A stretch of DNA of 64,000 nucleotides, taken from assembly GCA_965250195.1 (NCBI GenBank), contig OZ252295.1, positions 2,108,001 to 2,172,000 of the forward strand, read 5' to 3'. Within the stretch, counting starts at the first letter, position 1; every line of letters begins with the position of its first letter. The stretch comes from CAUZIR01 sp965250195. GTDB taxonomy: Bacteria; Chloroflexota; Dehalococcoidia; Lucifugimonadales; UBA2962. Made by a program: the position numbers and the translations under genes. Below the pieces are notes generated by a model. It worked only from the letters and a program-made list of their open reading frames with translations. It did not search any database and was not told the DNA's origin. Shown in pieces: positions 44,416 to 52,453 of this stretch.

Positions 44416-45636
44416 CTACCGGCGTCCTATCAACAGGTGCGTTTGGACTTTTCCGATCCCTTTCACGTCAACAATCTCACGCTCCTCGAACTCGTAGTCG
44501 TCTTCCAGTTTGGCGCGAGTTGAGTCCACCACCTGAATGCGTCCAGGCACGCCATGAGACTCCATGCGGCTAGCTGTATTGACTGTCTCGCCCCACACGT
44601 CATAAATGAACTTCTTGATTCCAACCACCCCGGCGACGACTGGTCCAGAATGCATACCGATACGGACGTTGACATGAACACCTGTGTTCTCGCTATGCTC
44701 CCTGAGCACTCTCAGCATGTTCATACCCATCTCGGCTGTACGCTGTGCATGCGCTTCGGAGTGTGCTCCAAGTCCGCCGACCACCATGTAGGCGTCGCCG
44801 ATGGTCTTAATCTTCTCCAGGCTGAACTCGTCGGCCAGTTCATCGAACATCGTGAATATGTCGTTGAGCAGTTTGACCACTTCCTCCGGGCCCATCCGGG
44901 ATGCCATCCTCGTGAAGTCAACTACATCGGCAAATGGCACCGTTATCTCGTCGAACCGGTCCGCGATCAGGCCCTCACCACTCTTTAGGCGGTCGGCGAT
45001 GGCGGCAGGGAGGATGTTCAGGAGAAGGATCTCGTTGTCCCTATGTGACTCTTCAAGAGCCAGCGCGTCCGTGATCTCGGTGCCGTAGATGTTGATAAAC
45101 GAGTATTCGAACACGCCGATGATCAATAACGCGAAGGATCGCCCCTCACTTGCAACCTCGATGGTGTCCGAGGATCCTGAGTTCGCTATCTTCGATATCC
45201 GCTCGAAGAACTGGGCCGGAACTTTCTCTCCAACACCAGCACCGATGGCTTCACACACAAGGGCGCTCGCCGGGTTTGCGTATTCAACAACCCCATCCGA
45301 TGTAATGCGAAGCACCGGATTCGGATTCTGATCCGGAAACTCGTTCAGCTTTCGAAGCTGATCATCTGAATTGGATACAGCGTTGGAACCGCGCGATTTG
45401 TACGATCGATCCGCTGCCGCGCTTGTGAAAAGCGAGACGAAAAAAGGGACAAGGAATGTAAGAGGGATCTGCCAGATCATGCTGGCCGGAAACTCTCCCG
45501 ACGAGACGTTCACTGCCTGTGTGATGACGACGAGGATCGCGCCTACTACCACACAGGTGAGCGAGGCACGCTTAATGTGCTGCGGCTGTAACGCCGCGTT
45601 CTTCCACTCGCGTACCCCTATAAACGACCTCAGCAC
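44416..45636 (-). CDS. membrane-bound PAS-adenylate/guanylate cyclase (class III)
   Basis: This 406-residue protein has two membrane helices (about residues 27-45 and 56-75). A short PAS-like region follows (PNPVLRITSDGVVEYANPAS, about 105-125), then a class III cyclase domain from about residue 205. Both metal aspartates are present (PFADVVDFT and IGDAYMVVGG), as are the purine-selecting Lys in KTIGDA and Asp in YDVWGETVNTASR. The last segment also has the transition-state Asn and Arg. This set is typical of adenylate cyclases. It would turn a signal sensed by the PAS region into cAMP. The start is GTG 45636. Confidence 0.9.
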   Translation of the reverse strand: MLRSFIGVREWKNAALQPQHIKRASLTCVVVGAILVVITQAVNVSSGEFPASMIWQIPLTFLVPFFVSLFTSAAADRSYKSRGSNAVSNSDDQLRKLNEFPDQNPNPVLRITSDGVVEYANPASALVCEAIGAGVGEKVPAQFFERISKIANSGSSDTIEVASEGRSFALLIIGVFEYSFINIYGTEITDALALEESHRDNEILLLNILPAAIADRLKSGEGLIADRFDEITVPFADVVDFTRMASRMGPEEVVKLLNDIFTMFDELADEFSLEKIKTIGDAYMVVGGLGAHSEAHAQRTAEMGMNMLRVLREHSENTGVHVNVRIGMHSGPVVAGVVGIKKFIYDVWGETVNTASRMESHGVPGRIQVVDSTRAKLEDDYEFEEREIVDVKGIGKVQTHLLIGRR

Positions 45637-45775
45637 CAGTGATGTTCTCCCGCTTAGTTCCAGTCAGAGTTAGTGTACCGGTAACAACTACGAAGGAGTT
45701 CACAGGCTACTAGAAGGCGTCGCTCGAGGAGGCGCCACAACATTGAGGTCGGTGGCTCAGCGACGGGCCCTGTCG

Positions 45776-46075
45776 TTACGACGAATGGGTCGGGAAGGGA
45801 GTTGCGCTTGGGGTTGGCGACGGAGTTGCCGATGCGGTCGGGAACGGCGTCGGAGAGGGCATGCCGAAAGGAGTGGCGGTGATCGTCGGGACCCCGGTAA
45901 CCGAAGCCGTCGGAAGCGCTGTCGGATCACCTCCGCCGCCACCGCAAGCGGTTATGAGAAGCAATGCAGTCGCGGCCGAGAGGACTAAGATCGCCCTTCT
46001 ACGGAGCTTGAAGTGAGTAAGACTCGCCATTGTTTTGTTGCACATGGTAAGGGCGTCGCTAGTGTTTGTCTTCAA
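45776..46075 (-). CDS. short Thr/Pro-rich lipoprotein
   Basis: This 99-residue protein, read from TTG 46075, overlaps the stop of the upstream gene by 4 bases (TTGA), suggesting translational coupling. An internal ATG at 46030 would give a more usual signal peptide (LRRRAILVLSAATALLLITAC, lipobox ITAC). After the Cys there are only Gly, then a Thr/Pro-rich tail (TPFPTASATPSPTPSATPFP) with no folded domain. The tail resembles the C-terminus of the protein encoded just upstream. It could be a small surface spacer or a decayed gene. Confidence 0.5.
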   Translation of the reverse strand: MKTNTSDALTMCNKTMASLTHFKLRRRAILVLSAATALLLITACGGGGGDPTALPTASVTGVPTITATPFGMPSPTPFPTASATPSPTPSATPFPTHSS

Positions 46076-47277
46076 TTATCCGGAGTCGGGGACGCCGTCG
46101 GTACCGGAGAAGGAGTCTGAAATGGGGTCGGGTAGGGCGTCGGGAACGAGCTTGGATTGGACGGGGTTGGAGTGGCGGAGGTGCCGCCAAATCGCAGCCG
46201 AGCCCCATCTGAGATCGCGTGGTATGGATCGTCGGCCGCCCTGACACCCGCCATGAAATCCAATGGCTCGAGATCGGAGAAGTAGACGAAGTAGGGCGAG
46301 ACCGCCACGCGGGAGGACGACTCCCTGTCCAGATAGTAGCCGTATTTATCGATTCGACCGTCCAGTGTGGGGACCGCGCGTACCAGGTACTCAGCGACGT
46401 TAGTCTCCTCCACATAGTTGTCGGCCAGCTGGTCGAACGGGCCGTCATAGTAGTTGTTGACGGTCGCGTTCGCCCCTCGTATGGCGGCGAGAACCTTACG
46501 GTCCTGGTGTGCCGAATCGACATAGAAGGCGAAACCACTTCTCCTCCCGGCTAGAAGATCGGGTTGAAGGGTTTCTAGGCGGTCAGGGAGATCCGCTTCC
46601 TCGTTGAGTACCCAGAACAAATAGTTGTCCTCGGTATTGAACAGAAGGAAGAATTGGTATCCGGACTCATCGAAAGTCCGCATCACGAATACCTCGTCGG
46701 GTGCCAGATCGAACAGCTTTGGCGGTTCTTGAGGAATCTTGTGCAGGTTGAACGTCACGTCGCGTCCGTTGTACCTGACCTTGAACTTGAACGGGTCCGA
46801 TTCCTCGATCGTCAAACCGTCGGCGTCGGTGAAGAACTTCGACTTGCGGAGCCTCGGCTCGTATACGAAGGGAGACTCCCGGTACTCAAAATATGCGAAG
46901 GAAAGGACTCCACGCTCTCTGCGCCCGGCAGCCAAGCGAACATTCCCCCAAATCTGACGACCGTCCACGTACAGAATGAAGTAGTAGTAGTTCTCTGAGG
47001 GGTAGACGGTCACGGCCTCCGGCAGCTTGGAGAACACGTGCCAGAAGACCTCGTCGACGTTCTCGAGATCGAGATCACTGGTCAATAGACCCTCGACCCA
47101 ACGCTGATTCAGCGTCAGGAGGGTTTCGTCAACGTCGACATTGGCGCCGGGGTCGGCTTCGGAAGTCTCGCCCACGGCGGCTCCGCCTTCAAGAGGCTCC
47201 TCGTAGCAGCCGACCACGAAGATCGACAAAAGACCAGCAGTCCGACCGTTATTGGGGAGACTGGCTTCAAGACGCAA
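46072..47277 (-). CDS. lipoprotein with Thr/Pro-rich C-terminus, unknown function
   Basis: This 401-residue protein starts at TTG 47277 and has a short hydrophobic stretch ending at FVVGC (possible lipobox near residue 24). The body is rich in aromatic and acidic residues (ENYYYFILYVDGRQIWG, GYQFFLLFNTEDNYLFWVLN), suggesting a beta-rich domain. The last about 35 residues are a SPTPTP-like tail. No family recognised. It lies 47 bases after the His/Asp-repeat gene and overlaps the next short lipoprotein gene, so the three may be one operon. Confidence 0.65.
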   Translation of the reverse strand: MRLEASLPNNGRTAGLLSIFVVGCYEEPLEGGAAVGETSEADPGANVDVDETLLTLNQRWVEGLLTSDLDLENVDEVFWHVFSKLPEAVTVYPSENYYYFILYVDGRQIWGNVRLAAGRRERGVLSFAYFEYRESPFVYEPRLRKSKFFTDADGLTIEESDPFKFKVRYNGRDVTFNLHKIPQEPPKLFDLAPDEVFVMRTFDESGYQFFLLFNTEDNYLFWVLNEEADLPDRLETLQPDLLAGRRSGFAFYVDSAHQDRKVLAAIRGANATVNNYYDGPFDQLADNYVEETNVAEYLVRAVPTLDGRIDKYGYYLDRESSSRVAVSPYFVYFSDLEPLDFMAGVRAADDPYHAISDGARLRFGGTSATPTPSNPSSFPTPYPTPFQTPSPVPTASPTPDN

Positions 47278-47324
47278 TTAGTGGGATGACGGAATCTCTT
47301 CTCGCGTCGGTGCCAGGAATCCGG

Positions 47325-48242
47325 CTAACCGTTCGTCGAGAAGATGTCCTGGTGGGAGGCGTCCCCGTGGTTGGAGAAGACATCGTCGTGGGAGGCGTCC
47401 CCGTGGTCGGAGAAGATGTCCAGGTGTGACCTGTCGCCGTGATCCGAGAAGACATCGGAGTGCGAGCTGTCCCCGTGGTTAGAGAAGACGTCGGAGTGCG
47501 AGGCGTCGCCGTGGTTTGAAAAGACATCGTCGTGCGAGGCGTCGCCATGGTTGGAGAAGATGTCCTGGTGCGAGCTGTCCCCGTGGTTAGAGAAGACGTC
47601 GGAGTGCGAGGCGTCCCCGTGGTTAGAGAAGACGTCGGAGTGTGAGGCGTCCCCGTGGTTAGAGAAGACGTCGGAGTGTGAGGCGTCCCCGTGGTCCGAG
47701 AATATGTCCAGGTGGGAAGCATCGCCGTGCTCGGAGAAGACCGGGTCGTGATCGCTAGCGGAGAGGGCCGGGTCATGCAGCTGTTCCTCCTCGGAGAAGG
47801 CCGGGTCATGCAGCTGTTGCTCATGGTCGGAGAAAGCCGGATCGTGTTCGCTTTCGGAGAAGGCCGGGTCGTGGTCGGAGAAAACCGGGTCGTGGGATCC
47901 CTCATCGTCTGAGAAGGCCGTGTCGTGGTGGGAGCCCTCGGTGTCTGAGAAGGTTAGGTCGTGGTGGGAGTCATCATCGTTTGAGAAGGCCGGGTCGTGG
48001 GAGCCTTCATCGTCTGAGAATGCCGGGTCATGTTGGCCGTCTGAAAAGGCCGGGTCATGGGAGCCCTCTTCGCCGGAGAAGACCGGATCGTGGGTATTTT
48101 GAGCTTCGGAGAAGGCGGGGTCATGACCGCTGTTCTCTTCCGCTTCGTGATCCGCGTGGTGTTCTTCGGAAAATGCAGCGGTATGATCCTCGTCGCCCTC
48201 ATGGGCGAAGACGGAGACCGGTTGGCCGACGGCCAAAGCCAC
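47325..48242 (-). CDS. secreted His/Asp-rich tandem-repeat protein
   Basis: This 305-residue protein, read from GTG 48242, is almost wholly repeats. First come about 13 units built on HDPAFSD with acidic spacers, then 11 units of the 12-residue HGDASHSDVFSN type. His and Asp/Glu dominate; Lys and Arg are nearly absent. Such spacing of His and acidic residues suggests binding of zinc, nickel, copper or calcium, but this is inference. The hydrophobic segment GGLALGAIFVALAVG lies mostly upstream of the GTG in the same frame, followed by VSVFAHEG, a likely cleavage site. The true start should therefore be farther upstream, where no ATG, GTG or TTG exists before the TAG at 48320-48318. No known family named. 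Confidence 0.75.
   Translation of the reverse strand: MALAVGQPVSVFAHEGDEDHTAAFSEEHHADHEAEENSGHDPAFSEAQNTHDPVFSGEEGSHDPAFSDGQHDPAFSDDEGSHDPAFSNDDDSHHDLTFSDTEGSHHDTAFSDDEGSHDPVFSDHDPAFSESEHDPAFSDHEQQLHDPAFSEEEQLHDPALSASDHDPVFSEHGDASHLDIFSDHGDASHSDVFSNHGDASHSDVFSNHGDASHSDVFSNHGDSSHQDIFSNHGDASHDDVFSNHGDASHSDVFSNHGDSSHSDVFSDHGDRSHLDIFSDHGDASHDDVFSNHGDASHQDIFSTNG
47334..47729. repeat. 36-bp coding tandem repeat, 11 units
   Basis: Eleven in-frame 36-base units encode HGDASHSDVFSN-type repeats. Several neighbouring units are nearly identical at DNA level, so expansion or contraction by slippage or recombination is likely. No spacers are present, so this is not a CRISPR array. Confidence 0.9.
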
Positions 48243-48491
48243 GAAAATCGCGCCCAGCGCGAGCCCCCCAGGACCGACCTGATCGAAGTGAAGGATCGAC
48301 CGGTCACGTTTATGAGGCTAAAGAGATTTGGCCACATCTTTTGTAGGTAAACCGGGAACAAAACGCGGAAACATGCGCTCACCGGTTGAGCGACACCACA
48401 ACCAGCTACAGTTTATCACTCCGCGCCAAATACACGGTGAGGATAACGGCGGGGTCGTTTTCGCGGGTATTACCGAGACGCGGACCCCTGC

Positions 48492-48620
48492 CTAGTAGAA
48501 CGACAGCAGCAGCTTTAGCTGCTCGGGGGGCCAATAACTCACCCAGGCGCGGCCGGTTATGTTGTCTCGGGGAACCATGCCCCACGACCGCAACCATCTT
48601 TGACTGGCGCGCTTCCGAAG
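48492..48620 (-). pseudogene. relic of a second signal peptidase I gene (C-terminal fragment)
   Basis: The minus strand encodes RSWGMVPRDNITGRAWVSYW, then PPEQLKLLLSFY and a stop. It closely matches the last 36 or so residues of the intact LepB at 61.0 kb (RSWGFVPRDNIIGRAWVSYW, PPEQLKQLLPFN). Similarity fades upstream of about 48620 (RAS is still shared), and no catalytic Ser or Lys region is left. The fragment keeps an open frame but has no start or promoter of its own. Confidence 0.85.
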
Positions 48621-48627
48621 CCGAACA

Positions 48628-48656
48628 AGGGTCGAACTACACCTGCAACACGGCCA
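48628..48656. repeat. 29-bp dispersed direct repeat, copy 2
   Basis: This copy matches 39291-39319 at 27 of 29 bases in the same orientation. It lies directly beside the lepB relic. Confidence 0.75.
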
Positions 48657-48731
48657 CTTTCAAGGCAATCACCCGTGTTAGGCCGTTCAGTCCTATACTA
48701 CCCGCACGAGCGAGTCGCAGGAGGAACCCCC

Positions 48732-48926
48732 ATGGGAAAGAAAATGATCTGGGATGGAGTTTTCGTCACGTCCTTGCCAGAATTCGCCTGGGCCGATCCC
48801 GGATTCGCCGAGGCACTTGATTCGCAACCGGGCAAGGCCCGGCCTCGCCGTTCGTGGACCCGGGTTGATATGAAAAAATCAAGTCTCTCTGACGGGAATA
48901 GCCTTGTTACGGTGAGGCTCTCATGA
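48732..48926 (+). CDS. small hypothetical protein upstream of the oxidoreductase
   Basis: A 64-residue frame begins at ATG 48732 with a strong AGGAGG eight bases upstream and overlaps the next gene by 4 bases (ATGA). Both signs argue for real translation. The sequence (MGKKMIWDGVFVTSLPEF, then a basic middle) has no recognised domain. It could be a leader peptide that couples translation, or the stump of a longer lost gene. Confidence 0.45.
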   Translation: MGKKMIWDGVFVTSLPEFAWADPGFAEALDSQPGKARPRRSWTRVDMKKSSLSDGNSLVTVRLS

Positions 48927-49957
48927 ACCACGACCGAGTTAGATGGGGTTTGATGAGCACGGCCCGCATCAACGAGAGAGTCATTCCGAGCTTTCGCCAA
49001 TTCGAGCGCTCCGAACTGTTTGCCGTAGCCAGCCGAAACATGGGGAAGGCAGAGCGCTACGCTGCGAAGTGGGGCATACCCAGGGCTCATGGATCCTATG
49101 AGGCTTTGCTTTCGGACCCGGAGGTGGATGCCGTCTACATCTCGCTCCCCAACTCGCTCCACCGGGAGTGGGCGGTCAAGAGCGCGGAGGCGGGCAAGCA
49201 TGTCCTGTGTGAAAAGGCTCTCGCCCTGACCGCAGAGGACGTGGGAATCATGCAGGAGGCGGCTCAAAAGAACCGGGTCACCCTGCACGAGGCGACCATG
49301 ATGAGGTATCACGCCCAGACATTCCGTGTTCGTGAGCTAATCACCAGCGGTGAAATCGGCGAGATACGGGTTATGCGTGGACTGTTCAACAACAAACAAA
49401 ACGACTTCGATGACATACGCCACAATCCGGGGTTGGGCGGCGGCTCGCTGTGGGACACGGGCAGCTATGCGGTGAACTTCATGCGGACCATGATGGACGC
49501 TGAGCCATTAGAGGTACACGCCTGGCAGGTGACCGCGCCGACCGGGGTGGACCAGACCTTCATGGCCACCATGCGGTTCCCAACCGGTGTGCTGGCCCAG
49601 TTCCAATGCGGCTTCGACGCCATGCCCTACACCGAAGCCGACATCATTGGCAGCCGGGGGATGATCCGGCTCGACCTGCCGTGGGTCAACCAGCCAGGCG
49701 AGACCGCGAACATTCACATCTCCCGCCTGGATGCGGAACCGGCGCCGGGAAGCTACGGCGACTCCTCGGCAGACAACGTGACCGAGACGCTGACATACGA
49801 AGACGTAGAGCCCTACGGAGACCAGCTGAAGGCCGTCACCGCCACCATCCTGGACGGAGCCCCCCCAGTCATCTCGGCCGACGACAGTCGACATAACATC
49901 GCCGCCATCACGGCCCTCTATGAGTCCGCACGCACAGGCCGGGTGGTCACCCTTTGA
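48923..49957 (+). CDS. Gfo/Idh/MocA-family oxidoreductase
   Basis: This 344-residue protein has an N-terminal Rossmann fold (RWGLMSTARINERVIPSF, an atypical glycine motif seen in the glucose-fructose oxidoreductase branch) and the CEKALALTAED motif with the active-site Lys near residue 96. The C-terminal domain includes GGSLWDTGSYAVN. Its neighbours are a zinc alcohol dehydrogenase and a TIM-barrel epimerase, so a sugar or polyol catabolic set is likely. Substrate unknown. Confidence 0.9.
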   Translation: MNHDRVRWGLMSTARINERVIPSFRQFERSELFAVASRNMGKAERYAAKWGIPRAHGSYEALLSDPEVDAVYISLPNSLHREWAVKSAEAGKHVLCEKALALTAEDVGIMQEAAQKNRVTLHEATMMRYHAQTFRVRELITSGEIGEIRVMRGLFNNKQNDFDDIRHNPGLGGGSLWDTGSYAVNFMRTMMDAEPLEVHAWQVTAPTGVDQTFMATMRFPTGVLAQFQCGFDAMPYTEADIIGSRGMIRLDLPWVNQPGETANIHISRLDAEPAPGSYGDSSADNVTETLTYEDVEPYGDQLKAVTATILDGAPPVISADDSRHNIAAITALYESARTGRVVTL

Positions 49958-50003
49958 TCTCAGCCACCTAGCCGGGCGACCTGGGACTGTGATGGGAGGG
50001 AAG

Positions 50004-51164
50004 ATGCACGCTCGGGCCGCCACGCTCGTAGAACCCGGCAGATATGAGCTGCGGGAGTATCCCGTTGCCGAGCCGGGCCCAGGGGCCGCGCTGATCAAGA
50101 ACGAGCTTTCGGGAATATGCGGCACCGACAAGCACACCTACCAGGGATTTACCACCCAGTACGCCGGCACATCGAGCCTCTCGTCGACTCCCTTCCCGAT
50201 CATTCAAGGCCACGAAAACGTTGGAGCGATCGAGGCCGTGAACGGGGCCGTCTATGACTTCGAGGGCGAGCCGCTCGGTGTTGGTGATCGAGTGATTTTG
50301 GGCCCGAACGTCACCTGCAAACGATGCCATGCCTGCACCCACGGCTACCCGATAGCGCTGTGCTCCAACATTCAGGACTACGGAAACACGATGTCGGCGA
50401 GCCAGCCTCCGCACCTGTTCGGCGGCTGGGCCGAGTACATGTACGCCATACCCGGAAGTTACATCTATCGCGTCCCCGACGATCTTCCTTCCAGTGTGGC
50501 CGTACTGGCGGAGGTGTTCGCCGTTACAGCCTGCCTCGACCGGGCCAAAGGGGCATCGCTGTTTCCATCGGAAGCGTTTCTCTTCGACGACACCGTCGTC
50601 GTTTACGGAGTGGGGCCTCTCGGCCTTTGCCACGTGATGAAGGCTCGAATGCTGGGGGCCGGAACCATCGTCGCGGTTGATCTGTCCGATTCGAGGCTCA
50701 AATTCGCCGGCCGTATCGGCGCGGATCACGTCATCAACGCCGCGAACGTAGATGCGGTGGAACAGTTGGAATTCGTGCGAGATTTGACCCGCGGCCGCGG
50801 TGCGGACGTCGTCGTTGAGTGCGCCGGTGTTCCCGAAGTCATTCCAACTTGCATCGACCTGCTGAGGCCTGGCGGCCTCCTGCTGGAAGTCGGCAACTTC
50901 AGCGACCTCGGGACAGTCTCGATCTCACCTCATCGGCACCTTTGCAGCAAGGGAATACGAATGTTCGGAGTCGCGGGCAACGAACCGGGCGCGTATCTGA
51001 CAGGCATGCGTCAGATGGCCCGATACCGTAAGACCTACCCTTTGGACGAACTCGTGTCCGACACCTTCCCCCTGGAAAGGGCAGATGGGGCGGTAAAGAG
51101 GTCGATGGACCCCGATTCCCTGAAGGTGGTGATGGATCCATGGGCCGAGCAGTCAGGAGTTTAA
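50004..51164 (+). CDS. zinc-dependent medium-chain alcohol/polyol dehydrogenase
   Basis: This 386-residue protein starts at ATG 50004, preceded by a GGGAGG site; a longer frame would overlap the previous gene by 38 bases. Zinc-site motifs are CGTDKHTYQG (catalytic Cys) and GHEN (Glu/His). The structural-zinc Cys set CKRCHAC...C is complete. The nucleotide fold is VVYGVGPLGLCHVMKA. Similar to threonine/sorbitol dehydrogenase types that oxidise a secondary alcohol with NAD. Its stop is two bases before the epimerase gene. Confidence 0.9.
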   Translation: MHARAATLVEPGRYELREYPVAEPGPGAALIKNELSGICGTDKHTYQGFTTQYAGTSSLSSTPFPIIQGHENVGAIEAVNGAVYDFEGEPLGVGDRVILGPNVTCKRCHACTHGYPIALCSNIQDYGNTMSASQPPHLFGGWAEYMYAIPGSYIYRVPDDLPSSVAVLAEVFAVTACLDRAKGASLFPSEAFLFDDTVVVYGVGPLGLCHVMKARMLGAGTIVAVDLSDSRLKFAGRIGADHVINAANVDAVEQLEFVRDLTRGRGADVVVECAGVPEVIPTCIDLLRPGGLLLEVGNFSDLGTVSISPHRHLCSKGIRMFGVAGNEPGAYLTGMRQMARYRKTYPLDELVSDTFPLERADGAVKRSMDPDSLKVVMDPWAEQSGV

Positions 51165-51165
51165 G

Positions 51166-52011
51166 ATGAAAATTGGCATTACTGCATGGAACTGGACGTC
51201 CCCGTTTCGCACCGACAAAGACCTGGGGCTGGTTGCGAAGGCCGCCTCTTTTGGAGCCGAGGTCTTTGAGTTCGCCATGGAGGATGATGCCGGGGTCGAC
51301 CCAACGGAGCTAAAAAGGGCCCTCGACGACGCGGAGCTCGAGTGTTCGGTGGTCGGTCCGTACGGTGCCCACAGGGACCTGTCACACACGGACGCCGCTA
51401 TTCGGTCCCAGGGGGAGGAGCACGCGAAGCGAGGCGTGGACCTGTGCTCCGAGATCGGGTCGACGATCTTCACCGGTCCGGCGGTGGGCTTCGGAGGACT
51501 GGAGGTGTTGTCTTCAGAGACCCGGCGCAGCCGCCTCCAGTACGCCGCCGAAAGCCTGCGCCATCTGGGAGACTACGCCACCCAGGCGGGCGTGCGGCTG
51601 GGAGTCGAAATTCTAAACCGTTATGAGGACAACGTCCTGACCACGGCGGAACAGGCACGGGAGTTCGTCGACCTGGTAGATCACCCGTCGGTGGGAATCC
51701 ACCTGGACGCCTTCCACATGAACATCGAGGAGGTGGACCCGGCGGGCGCCGTGATGACCGCCGGCGATCGCATCGTGCACTTTCACGCTGCGGGGAGTCA
51801 CCGGGGCACACCCGGCGCGGGCAACTTCGCGTGGTGGGAGGTGGCCGCCGCGTTAAAGAAGGTCGACTACTCCGGCTACGTCGTTATCGAGGCCTTCCAC
51901 CACGAGGCCCCGATCGCCGGACATGCCCGCATATGGCGCCCCCTAGCTTCTTCTCCAGACGGACTGGCACAAGAGGGCATCTCTTTCCTTAAAGAACTGT
52001 TAAATTCTTAA
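51166..52011 (+). CDS. sugar phosphate isomerase/epimerase family protein (ketose 3-epimerase-like)
   Basis: This 281-residue TIM barrel of the xylose-isomerase-like (AP endonuclease 2) fold carries the metal ligands in GVEILNRYED (Glu), HLDAFHMNIEE (Asp and His), HFHAAGSHRG and VVIEAFHHE (Glu). The HMNIEE and HRGTPG motifs are those of D-tagatose/D-psicose 3-epimerases. It would supply or rearrange the keto sugar made by the adjoining dehydrogenases. Immediately downstream of the zinc dehydrogenase. Confidence 0.9.
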   Translation: MKIGITAWNWTSPFRTDKDLGLVAKAASFGAEVFEFAMEDDAGVDPTELKRALDDAELECSVVGPYGAHRDLSHTDAAIRSQGEEHAKRGVDLCSEIGSTIFTGPAVGFGGLEVLSSETRRSRLQYAAESLRHLGDYATQAGVRLGVEILNRYEDNVLTTAEQAREFVDLVDHPSVGIHLDAFHMNIEEVDPAGAVMTAGDRIVHFHAAGSHRGTPGAGNFAWWEVAAALKKVDYSGYVVIEAFHHEAPIAGHARIWRPLASSPDGLAQEGISFLKELLNS

Positions 52012-52070
52012 TCGGTGCCAGCAATTTCAAACGCCGTGACTCTGGATGTTTAGTTTTACGGAGGTGTCTA

Positions 52071-52394
52071 ATGGCCACGTTAACGAAGAGTCATATGACG
52101 GCTAGAGTCGCATCTAAACTCCAAGGATCGATGCCCCAAGGTCGAGCCGCACTCAATGCAGTTCTTGATAGCATTCAGGAAGCAGTAAGGACCGGGGACC
52201 GGGTGGTCATCACAAGGTTCGGATCCTTTGAGGTCCGGCCGATCAAGGCAAGTAAGATACGCCTCTCATTTAAGGGACAGGCGGGCGAGCTTATGACCGT
52301 TCCCGCTCACAATCGCGTAGGATTCAAAACCCGGATCAGCCCTGTCGTTAAAATAGGCCTACAAGCTCATGGCGCCGGCCCACGGGGGTTTTAA
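52071..52394 (+). CDS. HU-family DNA-binding protein
   Basis: This 107-residue protein has a strong GGAGG ribosome site. It contains the helical dimer core (RAALNAVLDSIQEAVRTGDRV), the RFGSFEVRPI turn and beta-arm, and VPAHNRVGFKTR, where HU usually reads VPAxKxPxFKPG. The arm is a little changed and lacks the usual GRNPxTG motif. It bends and compacts DNA as a dimer. It is more AT-rich than its neighbours and may be an accessory HU copy. Confidence 0.85.
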   Translation: MATLTKSHMTARVASKLQGSMPQGRAALNAVLDSIQEAVRTGDRVVITRFGSFEVRPIKASKIRLSFKGQAGELMTVPAHNRVGFKTRISPVVKIGLQAHGAGPRGF

Positions 52395-52453
52395 ACGGCA
52401 TCACCAGGGGTACGGGTAGTTCTGGTTTCAGAAGTCACGAAGTGGGCCGCGTC

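Noticed and set aside
44278..44523. Plus-strand 81-codon frame by the cyclase 3' end
   Set aside because: Half is antisense to the cyclase gene and no ribosome site or domain is seen.
47334..47729. 36-bp repeats as a CRISPR array
   Set aside because: Units are contiguous, in frame and have no unique spacers; no cas gene is near.
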